Below are positions 1 to 7,003 of a stretch of DNA of 17,843 nucleotides, one piece after another (the first letter of the stretch is position 1; every line of letters starts with the position of its first letter). The stretch is from an uncultured Rhodanobacter sp. (GTDB taxonomy: Bacteria; Pseudomonadota; Gammaproteobacteria; Xanthomonadales; Rhodanobacteraceae): NCBI GenBank assembly GCA_903827735.1, contig CAIKJM010000460.1:1-17843 (forward strand), read 5' to 3'. Under the pieces are notes generated by a model. The model was not told the origin of the DNA and did no database searches. It worked only from the letters and a program-made list of their open reading frames with translations. A program made the position numbers and the translations under genes.

Positions 1-467
1 GTTCGATCAGTGCTAAGTGGGCCATCAACCGCACCCTGATCTATCTGGGCTATCGCGGCCTGCTGTTCGGCAACACGCTGATCGCCTCGGTGCTGATGGC
101 GATGTTCGCGCTGCTCGGGCCGACCACGCCGATGTGGGCCACGGCGCTGCTGGTCTTCGTCTATGGCGCCTGCACTGGCATGCAGTACACCGCGATGAAC
201 ACGCTGATCTATAACGATCTCGATATCAAATATGCCTCGATGGCGTCGTCGATGGCCTCGACCGCGCAGTATCTGGCGATGAGTTTCGGCATCGCGCTGG
301 CCACGCTGCTGATGGAAGCGCTGCTGCAGGGCCACGCGCACGAACAGTACATCGTCGCCTTCCGCTGGACGATGGTCCTGCTCGGCGGCATCACCGCGAT
401 CGCCAGCCGCATCTTCAGCCGGCTGCCGAAAGACAGGCCGCTCGGCGGTGCGGTCGCGGTGCGCTGA
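1..467 (+). CDS. MFS drug/H+ antiporter, DHA2 (EmrB/QacA-like), 3' end only
   Basis: Proton-driven export permease of the inner membrane. The reading frame is open from base 3 and ends at a TGA at 465-467, so about 154 C-terminal residues are visible and the start lies outside the window. Four hydrophobic segments can be seen, beginning near LLFGNTLIASVLMAMF, WATALLVFVYGACTG, STAQYLAMSFGIALAT and WTMVLLGGITAIASR. They fit TM11-14 of a 14-TM transporter. The stretch MQYTAMNTLIYNDL followed by SSMASTAQYLAMSFG matches the conserved late-TM region of the EmrB/QacA family, where an N-rich patch is followed by a Q near the start of TM13. The tail after the last helix is short and basic. The substrate cannot be told from this fragment. 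Such genes often sit beside an HlyD-like adaptor, which would be upstream and out of view. Confidence 0.85.
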   Translation, partial: SISAKWAINRTLIYLGYRGLLFGNTLIASVLMAMFALLGPTTPMWATALLVFVYGACTGMQYTAMNTLIYNDLDIKYASMASSMASTAQYLAMSFGIALATLLMEALLQGHAHEQYIVAFRWTMVLLGGITAIASRIFSRLPKDRPLGGAVAVR

Positions 468-503
468 TCTGCGCATTGGTCGATTGGCGCACAATGCGGC
501 CAA

Positions 504-515
504 CGTCGCGCGACG
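504..515. promoter_or_regulatory. 12-bp perfect palindrome upstream of the antiporter
   Basis: The bases CGTCGCGCGACG read the same on both strands. The site lies in the 92-base gap between the MFS stop and the antiporter start, 45 bases before the ATG. A shorter dyad (TGCGC at 470-474 and GCGCA at 487-491) lies just upstream. Neither is followed by a T-run, so they are not good terminators. An operator is possible, but CG-rich palindromes also arise by chance in GC-rich DNA. Confidence 0.2.
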
Positions 516-559
516 GTCGATGTAGCATGGTGCTTTCGAAGACAGCCTGAGCGCACCGC

Positions 560-1783
560 ATGCAGCATGCCAGCGACATCCTGTTTACTCTGTTCGTTGT
601 GTTCATCGCCGCGCAGCTGGGCGGCGAGATTGCGCAGCGGCTGAAGCTGCCCGGCGTGGTCGGTGAAATTGCGGCCGGCTGCGTCATCGGCCCTTCGCTG
701 CTCGGCCTCATCACTCCGGACCAGATCGCCATCGGCACGCCGCTGGACGTGCTGGCCGAGATCGGCGTGGTGCTGCTGCTGTTTTCTGTCGGTCTGGAAA
801 CGCGGCTAGAGGATTTGAAGAAGGTCGGCAAGGTAGCGTTTTTGGTCGGCGTGCTGGGCGTGGCCATACCGTTTGCCATGGGCAGCCTATGGGCACACGG
901 CAGCGGCTTCAGCTGGGACAAGTCGCTGTTCGTAGCGGCGGCGTTCGTGGCGACGTCGGCCGGCATCACCGCACGCGTGCTGCAGGAGCTGCACGCGCTG
1001 CAGCGGATCGAGAGCAAGGTGATTCTCGGCGCCGCCGTGATCGACGACATCCTCGCGATGCTGCTGCTCGGCGTGGTCGTCTCGCTGCAGGGCGGCGGCG
1101 GTTTTGACCCCAGCCATCTGCTGGCGGTGCTGGTGGGCGCCGTCGGCTTTATCGCGGTGATCGGCTGGGGCGGCACGCGCGTGATGCGCTGGAATTCGGA
1201 CTGGCTGGAGAAGCCGCGCGATCCGCATTCGCCGCTGATGATCGTGCTGGCGATGTGTCTGGGGCTGGCCTATCTCTCCACACTGTTTGGACTGGCCGCG
1301 ATCATCGGCGCCTTCCTGGCCGGCATGATCGCGTCGGAAACGCAGCAGCGGCATACGCTGGAAAAACAGACCATGCCGCTGCTAGCGCTGCTGACGCCAT
1401 TCTTCTTTGTCGTGACCGGTAGCAAGATCGACCTGCGCGAACTGGCCAGCGCCGATGCGCTGATCATGCTGGCCGTGGTTACGCTCATCGCCATCATCTC
1501 CAAGCTGATCGGCGGCTGGCTCGGCTCGCTGTCGCTGGGTCGGCGCAGCGCCACGATCATCGGTTTCGGCATGGTGCCACGTGGCGAAGTCGGCGTAGTG
1601 ATCGCGAGCCTAGGCCTGGCGGCGGGGGTGTTCAACAATCGCATGTACGCCATCATCGTGGCGATGTCGCTGCTCACCGCGATGGTGACGCCGCCGGTAT
1701 TGGCGTGGTTGCTGAAGCGCTCAGCCGATAACGGGGATTCGAACGGCGATTTGCCGCCTGGTGACGCCAGCGCCGCTTCGTGA
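560..1783 (+). CDS. Kef-type cation:proton antiporter (CPA2 family)
   Basis: Inner-membrane exchanger of monovalent cations (K+ or Na+) for protons, used in pH and salt homeostasis. The 407-residue protein is almost wholly hydrophobic, with about 12 membrane segments. The N-terminal signature LKLPGVVGEIAAGCVIGPSL (residues 28-47) and EIGVVLLLFSVGLE (67-80) are typical of the Na+/H+ exchanger domain. ATSAGITARVL (131-141) forms the first unwound region. The ion-binding Asp pair is D162-D163 in AAVIDDILAMLLL. PRGEVGVVIASLGL near the C-terminus is also characteristic. There is no C-terminal TrkA-N/RCK domain, which full-length KefB/KefC carry, so glutathione gating is not expected. The length is normal for the stand-alone form. 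The ATG at 560 has only a weak ribosome-binding site. The 92-base gap from the MFS gene allows but does not prove co-transcription. Confidence 0.9.
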   Translation: MQHASDILFTLFVVFIAAQLGGEIAQRLKLPGVVGEIAAGCVIGPSLLGLITPDQIAIGTPLDVLAEIGVVLLLFSVGLETRLEDLKKVGKVAFLVGVLGVAIPFAMGSLWAHGSGFSWDKSLFVAAAFVATSAGITARVLQELHALQRIESKVILGAAVIDDILAMLLLGVVVSLQGGGGFDPSHLLAVLVGAVGFIAVIGWGGTRVMRWNSDWLEKPRDPHSPLMIVLAMCLGLAYLSTLFGLAAIIGAFLAGMIASETQQRHTLEKQTMPLLALLTPFFFVVTGSKIDLRELASADALIMLAVVTLIAIISKLIGGWLGSLSLGRRSATIIGFGMVPRGEVGVVIASLGLAAGVFNNRMYAIIVAMSLLTAMVTPPVLAWLLKRSADNGDSNGDLPPGDASAAS

Positions 1784-1898
1784 TGCGACGCACCGTGAGG
1801 CTCAAAAGACCCCGCGCGGATTGGCGCTCGATTCAGCTGACCTCACTAGACTGAGGGCGTTGCACCACCATCGCGTCATTTTCAACTCGGGACTCGTC

Positions 1899-2363
1899 AT
1901 GAATATCAAACCACTGTTCTCTCTCCCCCTCGCCGTGGCCGTGAGCTTCAGTGGCATCGGCGTAGCAAGCGCCAGCCCGGATGCCAGCGGTGTGCTTGTT
2001 CGCCAGGACGGCATCTATCTGCGCTGCGACCAGTGCGGTACGGTGCAAAGCGTTGAACGCAATATCACCCAGGGCAGCAACCATGGCGTGGCCGGCGCGA
2101 TTATCGGTGCGGTGGCCGGCGGCGTTCTGGGTAACCAGATCGGCAGCGGCAATGGCCGCAAGATCGCCACCGTCGGCGGCGCGGTCGGCGGCGGCTTTGC
2201 CGGTAACGCCATTGGCAAGGGCGGCAGCAGCGAAAGCTATCTTGTACGTATGCGTATGGGGGACGGCAGCTACAACAATGTGCAGGTGAAGGACGCCAGC
2301 GGCATCCGCGCCGGCGATATTGTCCAGCTCGATCAGAACGGTAACATCACCCGCATTCGGTGA
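1899..2363 (+). CDS. Secreted glycine-zipper 2TM-domain protein with a CxxC pair
   Basis: A 154-residue envelope protein. The ATG at 1899 is chosen because it starts a clear signal peptide: MNIKP, then a hydrophobic core, then VASA before S26, a likely signal peptidase I site. The frame runs open further upstream, but that extension overlaps the antiporter and would bury the signal. After the signal come a CxxC pair (C43, C46 in YLRCDQCGTVQSV), then a glycine zipper at about residues 63-106 with repeated GxxxG spacing (GAIIGAVAGGVLGNQIG and GGAVGGGFAGNAIG). A C-terminal segment, SYLVRMRMGDGSYNNVQV, ends in GDIVQLDQNGNITRIR. That C-terminal pattern resembles the SlyB/Pcp group of outer-membrane lipoproteins, but there is no lipobox Cys after the signal. 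The role is probably envelope integrity; no specific partner can be named. Confidence 0.82.
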   Translation: MNIKPLFSLPLAVAVSFSGIGVASASPDASGVLVRQDGIYLRCDQCGTVQSVERNITQGSNHGVAGAIIGAVAGGVLGNQIGSGNGRKIATVGGAVGGGFAGNAIGKGGSSESYLVRMRMGDGSYNNVQVKDASGIRAGDIVQLDQNGNITRIR

Positions 2364-2400
2364 AACATCCGTACAGCGATTTCCTTGAATCAGCCTCATA

Positions 2401-2430
2401 AAAAAACGCCCCAGTCAGGGGCGTTTTTTT
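2401..2430. terminator. Rho-independent terminator, probably bidirectional
   Basis: A 6-bp GC stem CGCCCC (2407-2412) and GGGGCG (2418-2423) closes a 5-base loop. It is flanked by six A on the left and seven T on the right. It sits 37 bases after the glycine-zipper stop. Because the A-run mirrors the T-run, it should also stop minus-strand transcripts coming from the small gene that ends at 2466. Confidence 0.93.
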
Positions 2431-2465
2431 GCGAGTTGGGTGCCCTTTACCTAATAAAACGTCAC

Positions 2466-2651
2466 TCAAGCCGCCTTGGGAAGTCGGAAAGCTTCTAACG
2501 CACGTCGCGTAAAAAGATAGATGCCGACCGCTGTCGAATCTGTGCTGTGGATGGCGCGCACCGCCTCAAGCAGCTCGCTGTCAGTGCATCGAAATCGCCG
2601 GCACCAGGAGGCGCGGCTGGGTCGGTTACGCAACTGGATGTGTTCTGTCAT
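2466..2651 (-). CDS. Small DUF3606-like protein
   Basis: A 61-residue protein if read from the ATG at 2649-2651; a GTG two codons upstream (2657) is an alternative. An AGGTAG-like Shine-Dalgarno stands about 5 bases before the ATG. The central part, SWCRRFRCTDSELLEAV followed by RAIHSTDSTAVGIYL, follows the DUF3606 pattern as I recall it: an aromatic and basic start (W..+F), then T..EL..AV, a short polar turn, and a final hydrophobic YL. The family has no assigned function; members are short and often lie in spacers of proteobacterial genomes. The C-terminal tail RRALEAFRLPKAA is basic. The gene runs toward the bidirectional terminator at 2401-2430, which supports a real minus-strand transcript. 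Family assignment is by eye; an HMM comparison would decide. Confidence 0.5.
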   Translation of the reverse strand: MTEHIQLRNRPSRASWCRRFRCTDSELLEAVRAIHSTDSTAVGIYLFTRRALEAFRLPKAA

Positions 2652-2797
2652 CGGCACTACCTACTAGAAATTACTCGAACACCTTGCCTGCCAGGAAATG
2701 AAATGCCTGTGGTCGGCTCGTTACGTAAACGGCAAAAGGCGTCGGTAGAGAGGTTGAGCCTGAATGGCATGAATCAATTGCTGAGCGGTTAGGTGTT

Positions 2798-2820
2798 TGT
2801 GCGATGCTCCACATCGCACA
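2798..2820. promoter_or_regulatory. 23-bp dyad (9-5-9) in front of the NRAMP gene
   Basis: The arms TGTGCGATG (2798-2806) and CATCGCACA (2812-2820) are perfect reverse complements around CTCCA. Partial pairing continues outward (GGTG at 2792-2795 with CACC at 2820-2823). The dyad ends 30 bases before the chosen ATG and has no T-run after it. The size and symmetry fit an operator for a dimeric regulator, for example a metal-responsive one, or a 5' leader hairpin. It does not match any regulator site I can name with confidence. Confidence 0.5.
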
Positions 2821-2850
2821 CACCGCAACTCCGCGCAGGAAATTCGCCCC

Positions 2851-4137
2851 ATGGACTCTCGCGCGCCACCCAACAAGGGCAAACCGGGCATACCGGTTTG
2901 GCGCAATTTAAGCGCAGGTCTGATCACCGGCGCGGCGGACGACGATCCCAGCGGTATTGCCACATACTCCCAGGTCGGCGCCGCGTTCGGCTACGGCATG
3001 CTGTGGTGCATTTTGTTCACTATGCCGCTGATGATCGCGATTCAGGCGATCAGCGCAGGCATCGGCTGCGTGACCGGACATGGCTTGATGGACGGCATAC
3101 GCGCCTATTACCCGCGCAAGCTGGTCTACGCACTGGTGGTATCGATTTTCGTGGCCAACGTCATTACTCTGGCCGCCGACATCGGCGCGATGGGCGCGGC
3201 GCTGAAACTGCTGATCGGCGGCCCTGCACTGCTTTATGCCGGCGGCTTCGCCGTGTTGTCACTGGTGCTGCAGGTGTTCATCCCCTTCTCGCGCTACTCG
3301 CCGATTCTGAAGCTGCTGACGCTCAGCCTCTTTGCCTACGTGGGCACGGTGATGGTGATACACGTGCAGTGGTTGCCCGTGCTCAAAAGCATCGTTATCC
3401 CTCCAGTGACGTGGAATGCCAAATACGCCGTCGGCCTCGTCGCGCTGCTCGGAACGACCATTAGCCCCTACCTATTTTGCTGGCAGGCTGCGCAGGAGGT
3501 TGAAGAGATTCAGGCGAGCACCGAACGCAGACCTCTTTTGCTCGCGCCATTACAGGCACCCGATACCTTGCGCCGGGTCGGCATTGATACCAGTGTCGGG
3601 ATGATTTTCTCCAATGTCATCGCCTTCTTCATCATCCTCACCGCGGCCGTGGTGCTGCATGCGAACGGCAAGACTGATATTCAGTCCTCGTCCGAAGCCG
3701 CCGAAGCGCTGCGGCCGCTGGCAGGCAACATGGCGTTTGCTCTGTTTGCTGCCGGCATCATCGGTACCGGACTGCTGGCGGTGCCGGTATTGGCCGGTGC
3801 GACGGCATACGCTGCAGCCGGCGCCTTCGGTCAGCTCAGCGGCCTGCAGCACAAAGTGCGCGAAGCGAAGTTTTTTTACGGCGTGCTTATCGTCGCCAGC
3901 GTTGCCGGGATCGCCTTGAACCTAACGCCGCTCGATCCGATCAAGGCGCTGTACTGGAGTGCGGTGATCAATGGCGTGGTAGCCGTGCCGCTGATGATCG
4001 TCATGATGCTGATGGGTTCGCAGGCCAAGGTGATGGGTCGTTTCACGATGCCGCTGCCGCTGAAGATATTTGGCTGGCTGGCCACAGCGACCATGGCCGC
4101 GGCGGCCATCGTGATGTTCGTGACGTGGGGCAATTAG
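2851..4137 (+). CDS. NRAMP-family (SLC11-like) divalent metal transporter, atypical motif
   Basis: A 428-residue inner-membrane transporter with about 11 hydrophobic segments. The ATG at 2851 is chosen because an AGGA lies about 10 bases upstream; a TTG in frame at 2797 would run through the dyad. The TM1 region reads AADDDPSGIATYSQVG (residues 28-43). It aligns with the canonical DPGN metal-binding motif, but the G and N are changed (DPSG). The TM6 region TTISPYLFCWQAAQEVEE starts near residue 202. Canonical members have MPH here, and the metal-coordinating Met appears to be Ser205. Both changes are typical of NRAMP-related proteins outside the classic MntH group, some of which carry Mg2+ instead of Mn2+. 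The ion is therefore open, and I give no mntH symbol. The gene ends tail to tail with baeR, overlapping its stop codon. Confidence 0.87.
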   Translation: MDSRAPPNKGKPGIPVWRNLSAGLITGAADDDPSGIATYSQVGAAFGYGMLWCILFTMPLMIAIQAISAGIGCVTGHGLMDGIRAYYPRKLVYALVVSIFVANVITLAADIGAMGAALKLLIGGPALLYAGGFAVLSLVLQVFIPFSRYSPILKLLTLSLFAYVGTVMVIHVQWLPVLKSIVIPPVTWNAKYAVGLVALLGTTISPYLFCWQAAQEVEEIQASTERRPLLLAPLQAPDTLRRVGIDTSVGMIFSNVIAFFIILTAAVVLHANGKTDIQSSSEAAEALRPLAGNMAFALFAAGIIGTGLLAVPVLAGATAYAAAGAFGQLSGLQHKVREAKFFYGVLIVASVAGIALNLTPLDPIKALYWSAVINGVVAVPLMIVMMLMGSQAKVMGRFTMPLPLKIFGWLATATMAAAAIVMFVTWGN

Positions 4138-4835
4138 GTCTGAGTTGATTGGATCGCTGTGAATTCTGGCAGCTCGAAACGATAGCCCGCGCCGTATACG
4201 GAGTGAATATACGGGCCGCCAGGCACCAGATCATCGAGCTTGCGCCGCAGGTTTCGGATATGGCTGTCCACCACGCGATCAGTGACGTCACGTAAATCGT
4301 CGTGCATCAGATCGAGGAGTTGATCGCGCGAGTACACGCGGCTCGGGTGGGCTACCAGCGTCTGCAGGAGCCGGTATTCGGTCGTGGTCAAGGGTAATGC
4401 TCTGCCGCCCACCAGGATGCGCCGGGTCGACTCATCGACGACAAACGGATTGGCAGAAACCGGTCCGCTGCTACGGCGCAGAAGCGCGCGCACGCGGGCC
4501 ACCACTTCGCGCGGGCTGAAGGGCTTGCAGACGTAGTCGTCGGCGCCAAGTTCCAGGCCCAGCAGCCGATCGATTTCCTCTACCCGCGCGGTCAACATGA
4601 TTACCGGCAGCTGGCTGCTCTTGCGCAGCTCGCGCAGCACCTCGAGGCCATCCATTCCCGGAAGCATCACATCAAGCAGCAGCAGGTCGGGACGCTTTTC
4701 GTCGATAGCGGATAAAACGCGATCGCCCTCTTCCACGATCGATGCCAGGTAGCCAGCGCCTTGCAGGTATTCGCTGAGCAGTGCCGCGATCTTCGGTTCG
4801 TCCTCGGCGACCAGGATGTGATGGGGATGCGTCAT
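4134..4835 (-). CDS. baeR: BaeR-like envelope-stress response regulator (OmpR family)
   Basis: A 233-residue DNA-binding response regulator of the cytoplasm. The receiver domain (about 5-120) has the acidic pocket E11/D12, the phospho-acceptor D55 in LLLLDVMLPGMDGLEV, T82 and K104 in CKPFSPREVVARV. The winged-helix effector (about 130-225) ends with VVDSHIRNLRRKLDDL and YIHSVYGAGYRFE, typical of the OmpR/PhoB class. EEIDRLLGLELGADDYVCKP and VTDRVVDSHIRNLRRKL are very close to E. coli BaeR as I recall it. The start ATG at 4833-4835 is one base from the baeS stop (TGA-T-ATG), so the two genes are translationally coupled in the order baeS-baeR. In E. coli BaeR activates spy and RND pump genes. 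The spy-like gene next door and the downstream RND operon are candidate targets here. Confidence 0.93.
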   Translation of the reverse strand: MTHPHHILVAEDEPKIAALLSEYLQGAGYLASIVEEGDRVLSAIDEKRPDLLLLDVMLPGMDGLEVLRELRKSSQLPVIMLTARVEEIDRLLGLELGADDYVCKPFSPREVVARVRALLRRSSGPVSANPFVVDESTRRILVGGRALPLTTTEYRLLQTLVAHPSRVYSRDQLLDLMHDDLRDVTDRVVDSHIRNLRRKLDDLVPGGPYIHSVYGAGYRFELPEFTAIQSTQT

Positions 4836-4836
4836 A

Positions 4837-6330
4837 TCAACGTGATACCAAGGGCAACGTCAAAACGATGCGCAGGCCGCCAAGCGGCGAAGGCAGCGCA
4901 CGCAGCGTGGCGTCGTGCGCTGCCGCGATTCGCTGCGCGATGGCCAGACCCAAGCCGCTGCCGCCATGTTTGCGATCACGCGATGCCTCGCCGCGATAGA
5001 GCGGCTCGAACAGCCGCGCGAGCGAATCGGTGTCTACGCCAGGAGGCGTATCGTCGAAAACGATATCAACCGAGTGCGCCTGTTTTGCCATGCCGATGCG
5101 AACACGGCCACCGCCATCGCTGTAGCGAAGGCTGTTGCCGATAACGTTGTCGATCAACTGGCGCATGCGGTCGGGATCGACTCGTACCAGTGCCGATGAA
5201 AGATCGCGCTCGATTGTCAGCTGGGCATCGTGCGCGATCGGCTCAAGGCTTGTGCAGGCAGTGTCGATCAGCTCGGCGATATCGATCAGCAGCGGCCGAT
5301 AGCTCAGCGTGCCCAGGTCGGCCATCGACAGCTGGTGCAGATCGTCGACCAGGCGATCAAGCCGCATCACTTCTTCATGCAGCGATCGCAAGCCGCCGGC
5401 GTCGGCGACGCGCACGCCATCCTGCATGGCCTCGATTTCGCCGCGCACGATGGACAGCGGCGTGCGCAACTCGTGGGAGATGTCGGCAATCCAGCGCCGG
5501 CGCGCACTCTCGTTGGCCTGCAGAGCGCTGCTCAAGCGGTTGATGTGCCTAACCAGATCGCCCAGCTCGTCGCGCCGCGACGTTTCCAGATGCTGTCCGT
5601 ATGTGCCATTGGCCAGCTGGTCGGCCGACTGCTCGACTTCGCGCAGCGGTGCCAGCAAGTGGCGCGCAAAGATCCAAGCCACGCCCAGTGCCAGCAGCAC
5701 CAGCAATCCCGCCAGCAGCGACATGTCGCGGATCTGCGCTGAGAGAAAATCGGTGTCGCGGCTTTCCACCGTATGCGTGAGCGGCTGCAGCGCTAGCCAA
5801 CCGACCAGGGCACCGTTTTGCTGCAGCGGTCGCTGCAGGGAATCGCCCCGCAGCGGAGCGCCGATGATCCAGCGATGATGCGCATCGAGCAGCGAGACCC
5901 GCGGCGGCAAGGCCGGTGGAGGTGGCGTGCCGTCGTCTCGCCCTGGCGCACGGGGCGGTGGTGGCACGGGCGGCGGCGGTCGCTTCACCGCCGGATCGGG
6001 CGCGCCGCGCGGCGGCTTCGGATCGAGCAGTCGATGCAGCAGCGCATCCCATGTTGCGCGATCGCGCAGGCCAACGAAACCCTGCGCGGCATCGGCGCGC
6101 TGATCGAGTTCCTGCGCCAATGGCGTCAGCCGCGCCAGATCAAGCGTGTTGACGTAAGCGACGAAGCCGCTGCGCAGATTGACGATAGTGACGCTGCCAA
6201 GCGCGCCAAGCGCCAGCGCGACCGCCAGCGCTAGGAGTAGAAACAGCTTGTGCACCACGCGCAGGCGCAAACGCGAGCGAGGCGGCTGTGTATTTGGATG
6301 ATGAGGCGAGGCAGGTATCGGAATATCCAT
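4837..6330 (-). CDS. baeS: BaeS-like sensor histidine kinase with proline-rich periplasmic domain
   Basis: A 497-residue inner-membrane histidine kinase, partner of BaeR. TM1 spans about 27-50, a periplasmic sensor 51-203, TM2 204-222, HAMP about 222-275. The H-box is IADISHELRTPLS with phospho-acceptor H286. Next come QLIDNVIGNSLRYSD (N-box) and GGSGLGLAI (G2). RLDRLVDDLHQLSMADLG and the DTPPGV turn are specific to the BaeS group. ATG 6328-6330 is chosen because it gives a short cytoplasmic tail before TM1. An upstream in-frame start at 6501 would overlap the divergent gene and is unlikely. Residues 104-143 of the sensor hold an unusual proline-rich stretch (KRPPPPVPPPPRAPG and GTPPPPALPP). 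E. coli BaeS has only a short Pro/Gly patch here. The gene probably shares the 121-base divergent promoter region with the spy-like gene. Confidence 0.92.
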   Translation of the reverse strand: MDIPIPASPHHPNTQPPRSRLRLRVVHKLFLLLALAVALALGALGSVTIVNLRSGFVAYVNTLDLARLTPLAQELDQRADAAQGFVGLRDRATWDALLHRLLDPKPPRGAPDPAVKRPPPPVPPPPRAPGRDDGTPPPPALPPRVSLLDAHHRWIIGAPLRGDSLQRPLQQNGALVGWLALQPLTHTVESRDTDFLSAQIRDMSLLAGLLVLLALGVAWIFARHLLAPLREVEQSADQLANGTYGQHLETSRRDELGDLVRHINRLSSALQANESARRRWIADISHELRTPLSIVRGEIEAMQDGVRVADAGGLRSLHEEVMRLDRLVDDLHQLSMADLGTLSYRPLLIDIAELIDTACTSLEPIAHDAQLTIERDLSSALVRVDPDRMRQLIDNVIGNSLRYSDGGGRVRIGMAKQAHSVDIVFDDTPPGVDTDSLARLFEPLYRGEASRDRKHGGSGLGLAIAQRIAAAHDATLRALPSPLGGLRIVLTLPLVSR

Positions 6331-6380
6331 GGGTAATGCAGGATAACCCGCTGTATGGAAAGGCGCGTCCGCAATCCCTG

Positions 6381-6386
6381 CATAAT
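6381..6386 (+). promoter_or_regulatory. Possible -10 element of the spy-like gene
   Basis: CATAAT lies in the 121-base divergent region between baeS and the spy-like gene, about 65 bases before the latter's ATG, and follows TG directly. No good -35 hexamer lies 17 bases upstream, as expected if an activator such as BaeR is needed. TCTGCGAAG just downstream (from 6388) is only a partial match to the E. coli BaeR half-site, so no operator is called. Confidence 0.25.
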
Positions 6387-6451
6387 TTCTGCGAAGTGGG
6401 AGGGCATCTTGGAGGCTGCCGGGTTGGCCGGCAACAGACAGGAGCTTCACC

Positions 6452-6937
6452 ATGCAAACCCGCATTCTTTGCGCACTAATCGCGATGGCGATGGCCGGCA
6501 CCTCGCTGGCACAGACCGTTCAACCGCCGCCCGTTCCGGGCACACCGCCCGCACTTATCACTGGTAGCCTACCGCCGCTGCCGCCAGGTTGCGCCGACAA
6601 CGGCACCATGCAGCCGGCCCCGCCGCCGCGCCCGCCAGCCCCAGCTGCCAACGACGACGGTCTGATCAAAGGTCTGGGTATCAGCAGCGCGCAGGCATCG
6701 AAGGTTGAGAAGGTGTTCGAACGCCAGCGTGAGCAGGCCGAGCAGTTGGAGCAGCGACATCGCGACCTAGATGCACAGACCTGCAAGGATCTGCGCGGCA
6801 TTCTTGGCGATCAGGGCATCGCTCGCTGGTCCGCGGCAGTGCCGCCACCACCGCCCGGCGGCCGCGGCCCCTTCGGAGCCCCAGGACGCGGCCCTGGCGG
6901 CATGATGCCTCCGCCTCCGCCGCCGCAAGGCAACTGA
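6452..6937 (+). CDS. Proline-rich periplasmic protein, Spy/CpxP-like in position and layout
   Basis: A 161-residue secreted protein. The signal peptide MQTRILCALIAMAMAGTSLA ends before Q21 (SLA/Q). The ATG has a strong AGGAG 7 bases upstream. The mature protein starts with a proline-rich region (24-66: PPPVPG, PPLPPG, APPPRPPAP). It then has a charged helix (about 72-126) with ISSAQASKVEKVFERQ and EQLEQRHRDLDAQT, and ends in a second Pro/Gly tail (130-159, PPPPPGG and MMPPPPPP). The helical core with Q and charged heptads recalls the LTXXQ-type chaperones Spy and CpxP, but the exact LTXXQ motif is not seen. The mature part has two cysteines, C47 and C111. Being divergent from baeS, which carries a similar proline run in its sensor domain, it may act with or be regulated by BaeSR. 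That is an inference. Confidence 0.75.
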   Translation: MQTRILCALIAMAMAGTSLAQTVQPPPVPGTPPALITGSLPPLPPGCADNGTMQPAPPPRPPAPAANDDGLIKGLGISSAQASKVEKVFERQREQAEQLEQRHRDLDAQTCKDLRGILGDQGIARWSAAVPPPPPGGRGPFGAPGRGPGGMMPPPPPPQGN

Positions 6938-6974
6938 TTGAAAACAGCGAAAACGTCTCGAGATGCTGCACCTC

Positions 6975-7003
6975 AAAGGACGCCTGCGCGGGCGTCCTTT
7001 TCC
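6975..7003. terminator. Rho-independent terminator between convergent genes
   Basis: A 10-bp perfect stem, AAAGGACGCC (6975-6984) with GGCGTCCTTT (6991-7000), closes a 6-base loop and is followed by TCC then TT. It lies 38 bases after the spy-like stop and directly abuts the stop codon of the minus-strand receiver gene, so it may serve both directions. The T-tract is short. Confidence 0.85.

Noticed and set aside
415..1176. Long minus-strand open frame inside the antiporter gene
   Set aside because: It lies antisense to a clear Kef-type gene; its residues are serine-, proline- and alanine-rich with no domain, as expected from GC-rich shadow frames.
1761..1898. Upstream extension of the glycine-zipper gene
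   Set aside because: It overlaps the antiporter and would place the signal peptide 46 residues inside the protein.
2547..2792. Plus-strand 81-residue frame in the spacer before the NRAMP gene
   Set aside because: No domain or good start context; it is antisense to the better-supported DUF3606-like frame.
6388..6396. BaeR half-site in the baeS/spy-like divergent region
   Set aside because: TCTGCGAAG differs at two defined positions from the E. coli consensus and has no second copy; not enough to call an operator.
6331..6501. N-terminal extension of BaeS to 6501
   Set aside because: It would overlap the signal peptide of the divergent periplasmic gene and put 57 extra residues before TM1; the ATG at 6330 gives a normal BaeS N-terminus.
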